A DNA stretch of 64,000 nucleotides. It comes from Verrucomicrobiaceae bacterium (lineage in GTDB: Bacteria > Verrucomicrobiota > Verrucomicrobiia > Verrucomicrobiales > Verrucomicrobiaceae). Shown here in pieces: positions 1-7,501 of this stretch. The stretch spans positions 62,001 to 126,000 of the forward strand of contig JAIXYN010000021.1 in assembly GCA_027490195.1 (NCBI GenBank), given 5' to 3'. Positions within the stretch are counted from its first letter, which is position 1. Every line of letters begins with the position of its first letter. The translations under genes and the position numbers were made by a program. The notes under the pieces are model-generated. The model was not told where the DNA came from. It saw only the letters and a program-made list of their open reading frames with translations, and did not search any database.

Positions 1-1295
1 GCTTCCGGCGTGTTGGGTGATTTGAGGGCTTTGGTGTCCCACTCGACGCGTTTGCCGAAGCGAACGGCGAGGAGGCCGACGAGGAGGGATTCGGTGAAGG
101 GGGCGGAGTACCAGAAGCCGGATTTGGCATCCTGACGGTTGCCAGTTTTGCAGGCTTCCAGGAATTCTTTGCGGTGGCCGCTCAAGCAGCGGGGGATCGT
201 CTTCGCGGGGATGACGAACTGCTGCATCTTCGTCTCTGGCACGATGCGCGGGGTGCCGGACCAGCCGCCGGCGAGGATGCAGCCTTTGTCTCCTACGAAG
301 TAGATGCCGTTGTCGCCGAGGTTGCGCGTTTCTTCGAGACCTTCGGGGCGCGGGGGCAGCTTGCCGCCGTCATACCAGACCATCTTCACGGCTGGGCGGT
401 CGCCTTTGGCGGGGAAGTGGTAGGTGATGATGCTCCAAATGGGATACGACTGATTGTTGTTCGGACCATTCTCCGCTTCGACCCAATCGGGGGCATCGAG
501 ATCGAGTGCGTAGAAGGCGGGGTCGGCGTTGTGCACAGCCATGTCGCCGAGGGCGCCGCAGCCAAAGTCCCACCAGCCGCGCCATTTACGTGGGCAGAAG
601 TCTGGATGGTAGGCGCGTGCCTTGGCAGGGCCGAGCCAGAGGTCCCAGTCGAGGTTTTTGGGCACGGGCGGGGTGTCGGTGGGGTAGGCCTTGCCTTGGG
701 AATCCCAGAATTTGCCGGGGCGATCTGACCACACGTGTACCTCGGAAACTTTGCCGATGGCACCGGCCTGAATCCATTCGCGGGTGAGGCGGATGCCTTC
801 GCTGGCGTGGCCCTGGTTGCCCATCTGCGTGACGCGTTTGGTCTCCGCAGCCACATCGCGCATGGCACGGGCCTCGGCGATGGTGTGGGCGAGGGGCTTC
901 TCCACATAGACGTGGCGTCCGGCGCGCATGGCCATGATGCTTGCGGGCGCATGCACGTGGTCCGGCGTGGCCACGAGCACGGCGTCGATGTCCTTCTGCT
1001 TGTCGATCAGCTCGCGATAGTCGCGGTAGAGCTTCGCATTCGGGTATTTTTTGATCGTGCCAGCGGAGTGATCCAGATCCACGTCGCAGAGCGCCACGAT
1101 ATTCGCGAGGCCGGAGTCATCCAGATCCCTGATGTCGCCACCGCCCTGCCCACCGATGCCGATGCAGCCGAGATTGACCTTTTCACTCGGCGGGGTGAAG
1201 CCCGGGCCACCGATAACGTGACGCGGGACGATCTGAAAGCCGAACACTGCGGCGGCGGTGGATTTAACGAACTCACGACGAGGAAGCTGGGGCAT
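1..1295 (-). CDS. Gfo/Idh/MocA-family oxidoreductase, 3' end outside window
   Basis: The gene runs off the left edge; about 431 codons are visible and the stop is not. It starts at an ATG at 1293-1295. The N-terminus MPQLPRREFVKSTAAAVFGF has a twin-arginine-like start (RREFVKS) and a hydrophobic stretch, so export by Tat is likely. A Rossmann segment follows (NLGCIGIGGQGGGDI), then the family hallmark VYVEKPLAHTIAEA, the EKP motif containing the catalytic lysine of this family. Members oxidise or rearrange sugars and related polyols using tightly bound NAD(P). The substrate cannot be read here. The sequence FDPRKWRGWWDFG-like region near the middle (RKWRGWWDFGCGALGD) is typical of the secreted subfamily abundant in Verrucomicrobiota and Planctomycetota. 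The gene is divergent from the cyclase gene at 1363. Family assignment is firm, specificity unknown. Confidence 0.9.
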   Translation of the reverse strand, partial: MPQLPRREFVKSTAAAVFGFQIVPRHVIGGPGFTPPSEKVNLGCIGIGGQGGGDIRDLDDSGLANIVALCDVDLDHSAGTIKKYPNAKLYRDYRELIDKQKDIDAVLVATPDHVHAPASIMAMRAGRHVYVEKPLAHTIAEARAMRDVAAETKRVTQMGNQGHASEGIRLTREWIQAGAIGKVSEVHVWSDRPGKFWDSQGKAYPTDTPPVPKNLDWDLWLGPAKARAYHPDFCPRKWRGWWDFGCGALGDMAVHNADPAFYALDLDAPDWVEAENGPNNNQSYPIWSIITYHFPAKGDRPAVKMVWYDGGKLPPRPEGLEETRNLGDNGIYFVGDKGCILAGGWSGTPRIVPETKMQQFVIPAKTIPRCLSGHRKEFLEACKTGNRQDAKSGFWYSAPFTESLLVGLLAVRFGKRVEWDTKALKSPNTPE

Positions 1296-1362
1296 CTCAA
1301 GAAAACGCAAAATAAAAACAAGCTCTTGCGTATAGCGTTTACTCAGGTTCGTATAATTTCAT

Positions 1363-1995
1363 ATGAAACGACCTTGGAAAGACGTGTCCGTTCCGCTGCG
1401 CGATGGGATGATACACTGGCCCGGTGATCCCGAGTGCCACATTAAACGCGTTAGCAGCATGGAAGACGGTGCAGTGTGCAATCTGACGCACATCACCATG
1501 AGCGCCCACACGGGAACGCACATGGATGCGCCGCGGCATTTCATCGCCGATGGGATGACCATGGAGCAGATGCCACTGGAGCCGGTGATCGGCCGCTGCC
1601 GCGTCTTTGAACTGCTCGACGTTGAGGATCAAATCACGGTGGATGATCTTAAGAAACTCAAAATAGCACCGCGCCAGCGGGTGCTGTTCAAGACGCGCAA
1701 CTCGACACGCAGCTGGGCGATGAACGAGTTCGACAAGGACTTCGTCTCCATCCGTGCGGACGCTGCGCAGTACCTTGTCGATCAAGGCGTGGTGACCGTG
1801 GGTGTCGATTACCTCAGCATCGGCGGCTTCAACAAGGATGGCGTCGAAACGCATCAAATCATGCTCGGCGGAGGCATCTGGGTGATCGAAGGTCTCAATC
1901 TGGCCGAAATCAAATCTGGCTACTACGAGCTGATCTGCCTGCCGCTCAAACTGGAAGGAGCCGACGGTGCTCCGTGCCGTGTGGTGCTGCGGTGA
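1363..1995 (+). CDS. Cyclase-family protein (kynurenine formamidase-like metal hydrolase)
   Basis: A 210-residue protein with the metal-binding signature of the cyclase/kynurenine formamidase family, HTGTHMDAPRHF, around residues 50-61, preceded by the usual N-terminal VSVPLRDGMIHWPGDP. Known members hydrolyse N-formylkynurenine or isatin, or act on other amides, using a metal held by the His/Asp residues. Length fits the family. No tryptophan-degradation gene is nearby, so the substrate is open. A TATAAT sequence lies at 1352-1357, only five bases before the ATG; if it is the -10 box the mRNA would be nearly leaderless. The gene diverges from the oxidoreductase at 1295, with a 67-bp shared promoter region. 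Confidence 0.88.
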   Translation: MKRPWKDVSVPLRDGMIHWPGDPECHIKRVSSMEDGAVCNLTHITMSAHTGTHMDAPRHFIADGMTMEQMPLEPVIGRCRVFELLDVEDQITVDDLKKLKIAPRQRVLFKTRNSTRSWAMNEFDKDFVSIRADAAQYLVDQGVVTVGVDYLSIGGFNKDGVETHQIMLGGGIWVIEGLNLAEIKSGYYELICLPLKLEGADGAPCRVVLR

Positions 1996-2006
1996 TGGAA
2001 ATGACG

Positions 2007-2149
2007 AATGAGTAAATCCGAATGACGAAATAATCCCGAAAGTCGAAGCTCGAAGAAGAGCGTGCGTTCGCTCCAAATCATGTGCGGCTATAGGTGCTGA
2101 TTCGTCATTGGGGCTTGCTCATTCATTCGTCATTAGGATTTACTCATTT
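2007..2149. repeat. Inverted repeat, about 23-bp arms (dispersed palindromic element)
   Basis: This lies in the 228-bp gap between the cyclase and rhomboid-like genes. The left arm at 2007-2029 (AATGAGTAAATCC then G then AATGACGAA) matches the reverse complement of 2126-2148 with one mismatch. The right arm is itself preceded by a diverged tandem copy at 2099-2123. A related half-unit (GCTTGCTCATTCGTCATTTG) occurs near 32848. The rest of the gap shows no gene. It looks like a small non-coding dispersed element; whether it moves is unknown. Confidence 0.6.
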
Positions 2150-2223
2150 GTCCTTTTCTGCAGGCACTCTTTCTGCGCTGAGCGTGCCAGCTTGCACGGA
2201 GCGGTGTTACCCCATCGGCTAAA

Positions 2224-3057
2224 TTATCGCCGCTTCATCTGATCACTCGCTTGGTCGAGGATGCGGCGTTCCTCGGCGGTGAGGCTTTGCATGCCTTGAT
2301 GGCTGATCTTGTCGAGAATGTCATCGACGGTGGGAGTGCTGCTGCCCTTTTTGTTTGGCTGCTTGGTGGCTGGTCGTGCGGCGGCCTGGGTGGATTTGGC
2401 GGCACGTTTGGGAAAGGAGAAAGAGGGCAGCCTGAGCTCGCCTTTTTGATAGCGGATGAAAAGATAGGCAGCACCGACATTCACTGCGAGGAGCAGCAGC
2501 ATGGTCCATTGCCGGTAGGCAATCCATTGCAGGGCATCAATGGCGACTAGGATAGACGCTAGCACCCACGCGTCGATCGTCACAATGATCATGTTGATCT
2601 GGGCCCGCGGATACAGTGTGGCGAAGGCCACGAACACGGCGAAGTCGAGTTGCCTGATGCCTGCCGCCCCCATCCCGCGTACACCGGCCAGATGTAGCAA
2701 GGTGATCATCACGGGGGAGGAGAGGAGCAGCAACACCAGCAGCTGCGCAAAAATCCGTCTTCCCAGATGGCGCTCGACGGCCTCGCCAAATCTCCACAGC
2801 AGATAGCAGCTGACCAAGGTCCAGAAATCAGGCGCGTTCACAAGGGCATAAGTGAACGGCGTCCAAAGCTTCCAGTCCTGCAGGGCACCGACGCTGAAGG
2901 AAAACCAGGACACCATCGGCATTACACCGAGGATGGCAAAGACCATCATGCTTGCCGCGCTTGCCAGCGCGACGAAAGCGGCCAGGTAAATGGGGTGCTG
3001 TTTCCACCAGGTGAGAGGCAGATGGTCTTTGGATTCAGGCAGCCAGGAATCGAACAT
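2224..3057 (-). CDS. Rhomboid-like membrane protein, probably proteolytically inactive
   Basis: A 277-residue protein with five or six hydrophobic segments between residues about 22 and 205 and a hydrophilic tail. The layout matches the rhomboid fold: WTPFTYALVN after the first loop, WRFGEAVERHLG in the position of the WxxGxxxE-type loop, and GMGAAGIRQLDFAVFVAFATLYP where active rhomboids have GxSG. Here the catalytic serine position reads alanine (about A131) and no helix-6 histidine is evident, so it should be a pseudoprotease. The C-terminal 35 residues (VDDILDKISHQGMQSLTAEE..) form a short conserved-looking helical module often found on bacterial rhomboid-like proteins. It is downstream of and codirectional with the permease gene, with a 45-bp gap. 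Role unknown; it might bind membrane clients. Confidence 0.75.
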   Translation of the reverse strand: MFDSWLPESKDHLPLTWWKQHPIYLAAFVALASAASMMVFAILGVMPMVSWFSFSVGALQDWKLWTPFTYALVNAPDFWTLVSCYLLWRFGEAVERHLGRRIFAQLLVLLLLSSPVMITLLHLAGVRGMGAAGIRQLDFAVFVAFATLYPRAQINMIIVTIDAWVLASILVAIDALQWIAYRQWTMLLLLAVNVGAAYLFIRYQKGELRLPSFSFPKRAAKSTQAAARPATKQPNKKGSSTPTVDDILDKISHQGMQSLTAEERRILDQASDQMKRR

Positions 3058-3102
3058 GAAAGGGAGAGGTGAGAAGGAATAAAAGGAGAAGACGGGGCCA
3101 GA

Positions 3103-4401
3103 TTACTTACGCATACGATCAATGAGAACAGCACCAAGAATGACGAGGCCGAGGACGATTTTCTGCGTGTTGCTTTCGACGTTGGTGAGGTTCATGCCGT
3201 TCTGGATGACGGCGATGATGAAGGCTCCGATGAGAGTGCCGGGCATGGTGCCCCGGCCACCGCTGAGGCTGGTGCCGCCCACCACGACCGCGGCGATGAC
3301 ATACAGCTCATACATTTGCCCGTAGGTGGGGGAGCCGCTCTTGAGCAATGAGGCGGTGACGACACCTCCTAGTCCAGCGAGCAGTCCGCAAAGGACATAG
3401 GCGATCAGGACGACGCGCTGGACCGGAACGCCGGAAAGGTGCGCGGCTTCCACATTGCCACCGACGGCGTAGAGATTTCTACCGAGGCGTGTCTGCGTCA
3501 TCACGATGTGAGCCGCGGCGTAGAGCAGCAGCATGAGGACCACGGCGTTGGGCAGGCCCAGGAAATCCGAGCCACGTCCAAGCCGGGCAAAGGAATCCGG
3601 CACCTGATAGACCGATTGATTTTCAGCGAGGCGGTAGGCAAGGCCGCTGCCTACGAGCATCATCGCCAACGTGACAATGAAGGGTGGCATGCGCAGGCGT
3701 GTGATGAGAGCCCCGGAGACCAACCCGCACGCGCCGCAGACAGCGATACCACCGAGTCCTGCCGCGAACATGCCGGCGGCTCCAGCGTTCACGCCGCCGC
3801 AGAAATCACGCACGATCATGGTGGTGATAACGGCGGAAAGGGCGATCAAGCTGCCGACACTCAGATCAATGCCGGCGGTGATGATGACGAGTGTCATGCC
3901 GATGGCGAGGATGGCGATGACGGCGATCTGATTGGCGATGTTGAGCAGGTTGTCGGTCTTGAGGAAGACCGGCCACGTGTGGGCTCTGGGCCGCACCACG
4001 CGGGTGTCTTTGAGCGTGGGGAAGTCATGAGGCAGATCACTGAATACGAGCCAGGATGCGGTGGCCTGATTGCAGGCGATCACATCGGGGCCTCCTGCGG
4101 CTGAGACGCGCAGCAGGGCGGCGCGGGCGTCTCTGGGCTCGCCCTGAACGATTTCAGCGCGAGTGCCGAGCTCTGCCTGGAGTGTTTTGGCGAATGCGGT
4201 GTCTGCGGCGGTGGGGCGCACGACGATGAGCACTTTCGCTTGCGGGTCGATTTGGGTGGCGACGTCTTTGGCAGCGGCGGCATTCTGCGGGTATTGCGTG
4301 GTCCAGGTGGCGAGGCTGAAGAAGACGCAGAGTAGCAGCAGTGCTATGAGCATGCCGGAGCCGGCAAGGTGGTGGCGGATGAAGGCAGGAAGACGGCTCA
4401 T
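3103..4401 (-). CDS. RbsC-type sugar ABC transporter permease with a periplasmic insert
   Basis: The C-terminal 330 residues are a clear ribose/xylose/galactose-type ABC permease: GMTLVIITAGIDLSVGSLIAL, the typical family motif, then several membrane helices and SGGRGTMPGTLIGAFIIAVIQNGMNL. Between the first helix and this core is an insert of roughly 110 residues (about 40-145) with no membrane segment, including KVLIVVRPTAADTAFAKTLQ and GGPDVIACNQATASWLVF. It reads like part of an alpha/beta periplasmic domain. The start is uncertain: MSRLPAFIRHH at 4401 is chosen because a basic stretch precedes the first helix; an upstream in-frame ATG at 4458 would intrude on the divergent gene. No ATPase or binding-protein gene is next to it, so partners are elsewhere or the insert stands in for one. 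Confidence 0.85.
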   Translation of the reverse strand: MSRLPAFIRHHLAGSGMLIALLLLCVFFSLATWTTQYPQNAAAAKDVATQIDPQAKVLIVVRPTAADTAFAKTLQAELGTRAEIVQGEPRDARAALLRVSAAGGPDVIACNQATASWLVFSDLPHDFPTLKDTRVVRPRAHTWPVFLKTDNLLNIANQIAVIAILAIGMTLVIITAGIDLSVGSLIALSAVITTMIVRDFCGGVNAGAAGMFAAGLGGIAVCGACGLVSGALITRLRMPPFIVTLAMMLVGSGLAYRLAENQSVYQVPDSFARLGRGSDFLGLPNAVVLMLLLYAAAHIVMTQTRLGRNLYAVGGNVEAAHLSGVPVQRVVLIAYVLCGLLAGLGGVVTASLLKSGSPTYGQMYELYVIAAVVVGGTSLSGGRGTMPGTLIGAFIIAVIQNGMNLTNVESNTQKIVLGLVILGAVLIDRMRK

Positions 4402-4499
4402 GCGAAAGGAACGATCATGAGGGGTGGAACAATTCAGTTCAAGGCCGGAGACGTTCATGATTGACCATCGTCTATGCTTTGAGGTATCCTGTGGAACCT

Positions 4500-5144
4500 A
4501 TGAAAACGCGCTTCCTTTCTTTGATTGTTCTGCTGCTGGCCGCCACCCATGCCCGTGCCGACTGGGTGCTGGTGCAGAAGACTGACGCGGAGGGCAAGGA
4601 GACCGTGGTGACCACGAAGATCAAGGGAGAGCAGGCAAGGGTGGACATGGGAGACAAAATGTCCGCCATACTGGGAGCTGAGGGCATGGTCATGATGATG
4701 CATGCGCAGAAAATGATGATGAAGATGGACCTGGCGACGCTGAAGGCGTCCTTGGAAAAGACGGGAAAGGGCCCGGGCGGCCAGGCGGCGGCCAAGCCCG
4801 TGGCGACGGGGCAGAAGGAGAAAGTCGGCGAGTGGAACGCGGAGATTTACACCTGGGAAGGGACTCTGGGCAAAGGCCGCTTCTGGGTGGCCAAGGATTT
4901 CCCGAAACATGCTGAGATCAGCGCCATCAGCGACAAGCTGGGCAAAGTGATGGGCGGCGCGGTGTCCGGCATTTCACCGCAGGCTTCCGATTTCGACGGC
5001 ATGGTGGTGAAATCCGAGATGACGATGATGGGCAAGAGCGTGACCACGCTGCTGGTCTCTGCGAAAGAGGAGACGCTGAATGCGAACGAGTTCGTGCCGC
5101 CTGCCGGCTACGAGGAAATGAAAATGCCCGGAGCGCCGAAATGA
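4500..5144 (+). CDS. DUF4412-like secreted protein
   Basis: A protein of 214 residues starting MKTRFLSLIVLLLAATHARA, a good Sec signal peptide with cleavage after ARA. The mature part is basic and methionine-rich (GMVMMMHAQKMMMKMD around 65-80) and ends with FVPPAGYEEMKMPG, a pattern seen in DUF4412 proteins, whose fold resembles outer-membrane lipoprotein carriers. The function of that family is not established. An in-frame ATG exists at 4461, but the start at 4500 gives the signal peptide directly. The gene is divergent from the permease and ends one base before the convergent ketosynthase-like gene. Confidence 0.72.
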   Translation: MKTRFLSLIVLLLAATHARADWVLVQKTDAEGKETVVTTKIKGEQARVDMGDKMSAILGAEGMVMMMHAQKMMMKMDLATLKASLEKTGKGPGGQAAAKPVATGQKEKVGEWNAEIYTWEGTLGKGRFWVAKDFPKHAEISAISDKLGKVMGGAVSGISPQASDFDGMVVKSEMTMMGKSVTTLLVSAKEETLNANEFVPPAGYEEMKMPGAPK

Positions 5145-5145
5145 G

Positions 5146-6171
5146 CTACGGCGTCAGCACACACGCATAAGCGGCAGTGTTGGAGCCGGGCATGGAGATG
5201 ACCACGGGCTGCTGAGTCTGCCGCACGGCCAGAGTTCCCAGCACGAGCTGCAGGGCGCCGCTGGCCCCCATGCTTTCGCCAAGGACGTACTTCGGACTGA
5301 GCACTGAGTCCCAAGGCCGCCCTGACCAGGCAGCAATCTCCGCGCGGTCGATTTTGTGGATGCCCGTGCTGTCATTGATGAGCGTGGCAGGACCCTGGAA
5401 CTTCGCCAGTGTTTGTGCCGCGAGATCTGGCAGTAGCTCGCAGCGTTCCTGCCAGGAGAGATAGGCCAGCGGACCGATCATTTCGCTGACCCGGGGACCG
5501 TCGCCGCAGGCGGAAAGTAGAAGTGCTCCGGCACCTTCTGAGGCGATGTGATTCGGGTGGTAATAGGTGAGCCCCTCGGCACTGAGCCAGTCGCATTCCT
5601 CGGCGGCGATGAGCAGGCAATCTTCCACGATGCCGCTGCCGATCCAGAACGCGGCGGTGTCGAGCGCCTCCATGATGGAGTTGGGGCTGCCCAGGATGGT
5701 GCTGACTGCGCCATCCACTCCGAGGAAGGAGGCAAGGTGCGAGGCAGGCGCGTTGAACACGGTTTCTGGAAAGATCATCGGACTGGCCTGCGCGGGATTT
5801 TCCAGCACCTCATGGAAGAAGCGGCCGGTGTAGTTCACGCACCCGTTCATCATGACGAACAGAATGCCCAGCCCAGGCGGAGGCGCTGCGGGGTCGTGCC
5901 CGGCATCTGCCAGTGCCTCCAATGCCGCAGCCACGGAGTAGCGGGTGATCGCACTGGAGCGGCGCAGGCGTGGATGACGTGCGATCTTTTCCGGCGGAGA
6001 GGCGGGCGCAAAGCGGGATTCACAGGGCCAGTTGCGTACATCGCCGGGGCGGGCGCAGGTTTTGGAGGGCAGGGGTATTCCAGCCAGCACGGCGTTATGG
6101 ATGGCGGCGGCGCTCCAGCCAGCGGAACTCACTGCGCCGACTCCACGGATGCAGATATTGCTCACGTTCAC
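5146..6171 (-). CDS. Ketosynthase-like protein lacking the catalytic triad (chain-length-factor-like)
   Basis: A 341-residue beta-ketoacyl synthase homologue: N-terminal NICIRGVGAVSSAGW and the C-terminal PKYVLGESMGASGALQLVLG core are recognisable. All three catalytic positions are lost. The nucleophile loop reads VDGAVSTILGSPNSIMEAL (about 152-169) with no cysteine, the HGTGT motif is replaced by NDSTGIHK, and the second GH becomes GE. It is also shorter than a normal KAS (about 410). This is the expected form of a KS-beta/chain-length-factor partner, as in type II PKS and aryl-polyene clusters. The start is GTG at 6171, overlapping the stop of the upstream ketosynthase (GTGA), with a perfect AGGAGG five bases upstream, so the two should be made in a coupled ratio. 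Confidence 0.82.
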   Translation of the reverse strand: MNVSNICIRGVGAVSSAGWSAAAIHNAVLAGIPLPSKTCARPGDVRNWPCESRFAPASPPEKIARHPRLRRSSAITRYSVAAALEALADAGHDPAAPPPGLGILFVMMNGCVNYTGRFFHEVLENPAQASPMIFPETVFNAPASHLASFLGVDGAVSTILGSPNSIMEALDTAAFWIGSGIVEDCLLIAAEECDWLSAEGLTYYHPNHIASEGAGALLLSACGDGPRVSEMIGPLAYLSWQERCELLPDLAAQTLAKFQGPATLINDSTGIHKIDRAEIAAWSGRPWDSVLSPKYVLGESMGASGALQLVLGTLAVRQTQQPVVISMPGSNTAAYACVLTP

Positions 6172-7451
6172 GCGAACCTCCTTTGCAGAACAAGGGTTGC
6201 GTTGGTGCCGCCGAAACCAAAGGAATTGGTCAGCGCATAATCAAGCGAGGCGCGCCGGAACTGGCGCACTAGATCAAAGTGAACGGCGGGATCGATCTCG
6301 CGCACGTTCAGGCTTGCGGGCAGCCACTGACCCTGTAGGGCCATGAGGCAGATCACCGCTTCGACGGCACCAGCACCGCCGAGCAGATGACCCATGGCGG
6401 ACTTGGTGGAGCTGACGGGAATCTTGGACACGGCATCACCCGCCCAAGCGGCGATGGCGGCGGCTTCGGCCACGTCATTGAATGGCGTGCCGGTGCCGTG
6501 AGAGTTGATGTAGCCGATCTGAGCGGGTGAAACACCGGCCTGGGTGCAGGCGGCGGTCATGGTGCGAATGGCGGCTTTGCCAGCGGGATCAGGCTGCGTG
6601 AGGTGATGCAGGTCGGTGGCGGTGGAATACCCGGCGATGTTTCCTAGGGCAGCGCTTTGGCGTACGTCCTCGGCTTCCAGCAGCATGACGGCGGCACCTT
6701 CACCGAGGGCAAGTCCGTCCCGCTGCGCATCAAAGGGCCGTGGAATGCCGCTGGGCGCAAGGGCGCGGAGGGTGTCAAACCCGGCAAACACGAGCCGCGC
6801 GATGGCATCGTAGCCACCTGCGAGCACGCGCTTGGCGCGGCCGGAGCGGATCATGTCCGCCGCCCAGCCAATGGCATTGGCCCCGGAGGCGCAGGCATTG
6901 GAAACGATGATGACTGGGCCGCGCCAGCCAAACTCGGCCGCGATGCTGCTCATCTGACGCTGTGGCTGATAATGTTCTGCGCGCGAAAGCTGTGTCGGAT
7001 CGCGGCCTGAATCATGACGTGCATGTTCGAAATAGGACTCGCCTAGGGGCATCGCCCCGGCGGAGGTGCCGATGACCATGGCGTCGATGCCATCCATGCT
7101 CTGCCGGCCCGATTGCGCGAGTGCTTCGCGGATGGCCATGAGCAGCATGCGGGTGCCACGGTCACAATAGGTCTGTTTGTGGGCAGGGATTCGGCGGAAG
7201 AGGCTCTCTGCGGGCAGATCCACCACACCGGCGGTTTTGGCAATGAATTCGCGGGTGTCGAAGAGTTCGACCGGCTTGAAAGCAGTACGGTCCGCCGCCA
7301 GCGCCACTTCATTCGCCTGCCAGCCCATGCCCAGAGGCGAGACAATCCCCGCTCCTGTGATGGCGATGCTCTGGCGTAAAGGTAATGGCACTAGGGAAGA
7401 CTGGATGAGATTCGTTGTGTGGAAGGTTGAACTGCTAACGCAAGTGTTCAT
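6168..7451 (-). CDS. 3-oxoacyl-ACP synthase (ketosynthase), FabF-like, in biosynthetic island
   Basis: A ketosynthase with an intact Cys-His-His triad: SNACASGANAIG (C187), NSHGTGTPFND (H318) and KSAMGHLLGGAGAVEAV (H355). It condenses malonyl-ACP with a growing acyl chain. The conserved start SIAITGAGIVSPLG begins only at residue 28. Two starts are possible: ATG at 7451, giving an unusual 27-residue leader, or GTG at 7391, giving a normal N-terminus and a 110-bp shared promoter with the ligase gene. Neither has a strong Shine-Dalgarno sequence. A separate housekeeping-like FabF is at 43678-44922, so this copy is probably pathway-specific. It is coupled to the inactive homologue downstream. 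Confidence 0.9.
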   Translation of the reverse strand: MNTCVSSSTFHTTNLIQSSLVPLPLRQSIAITGAGIVSPLGMGWQANEVALAADRTAFKPVELFDTREFIAKTAGVVDLPAESLFRRIPAHKQTYCDRGTRMLLMAIREALAQSGRQSMDGIDAMVIGTSAGAMPLGESYFEHARHDSGRDPTQLSRAEHYQPQRQMSSIAAEFGWRGPVIIVSNACASGANAIGWAADMIRSGRAKRVLAGGYDAIARLVFAGFDTLRALAPSGIPRPFDAQRDGLALGEGAAVMLLEAEDVRQSAALGNIAGYSTATDLHHLTQPDPAGKAAIRTMTAACTQAGVSPAQIGYINSHGTGTPFNDVAEAAAIAAWAGDAVSKIPVSSTKSAMGHLLGGAGAVEAVICLMALQGQWLPASLNVREIDPAVHFDLVRQFRRASLDYALTNSFGFGGTNATLVLQRRFA

Positions 7452-7501
7452 TCTACCGCACGGCGCGGCCTATGGTTTACGCTTCGCCGCAAGGACTGCA
7501 A

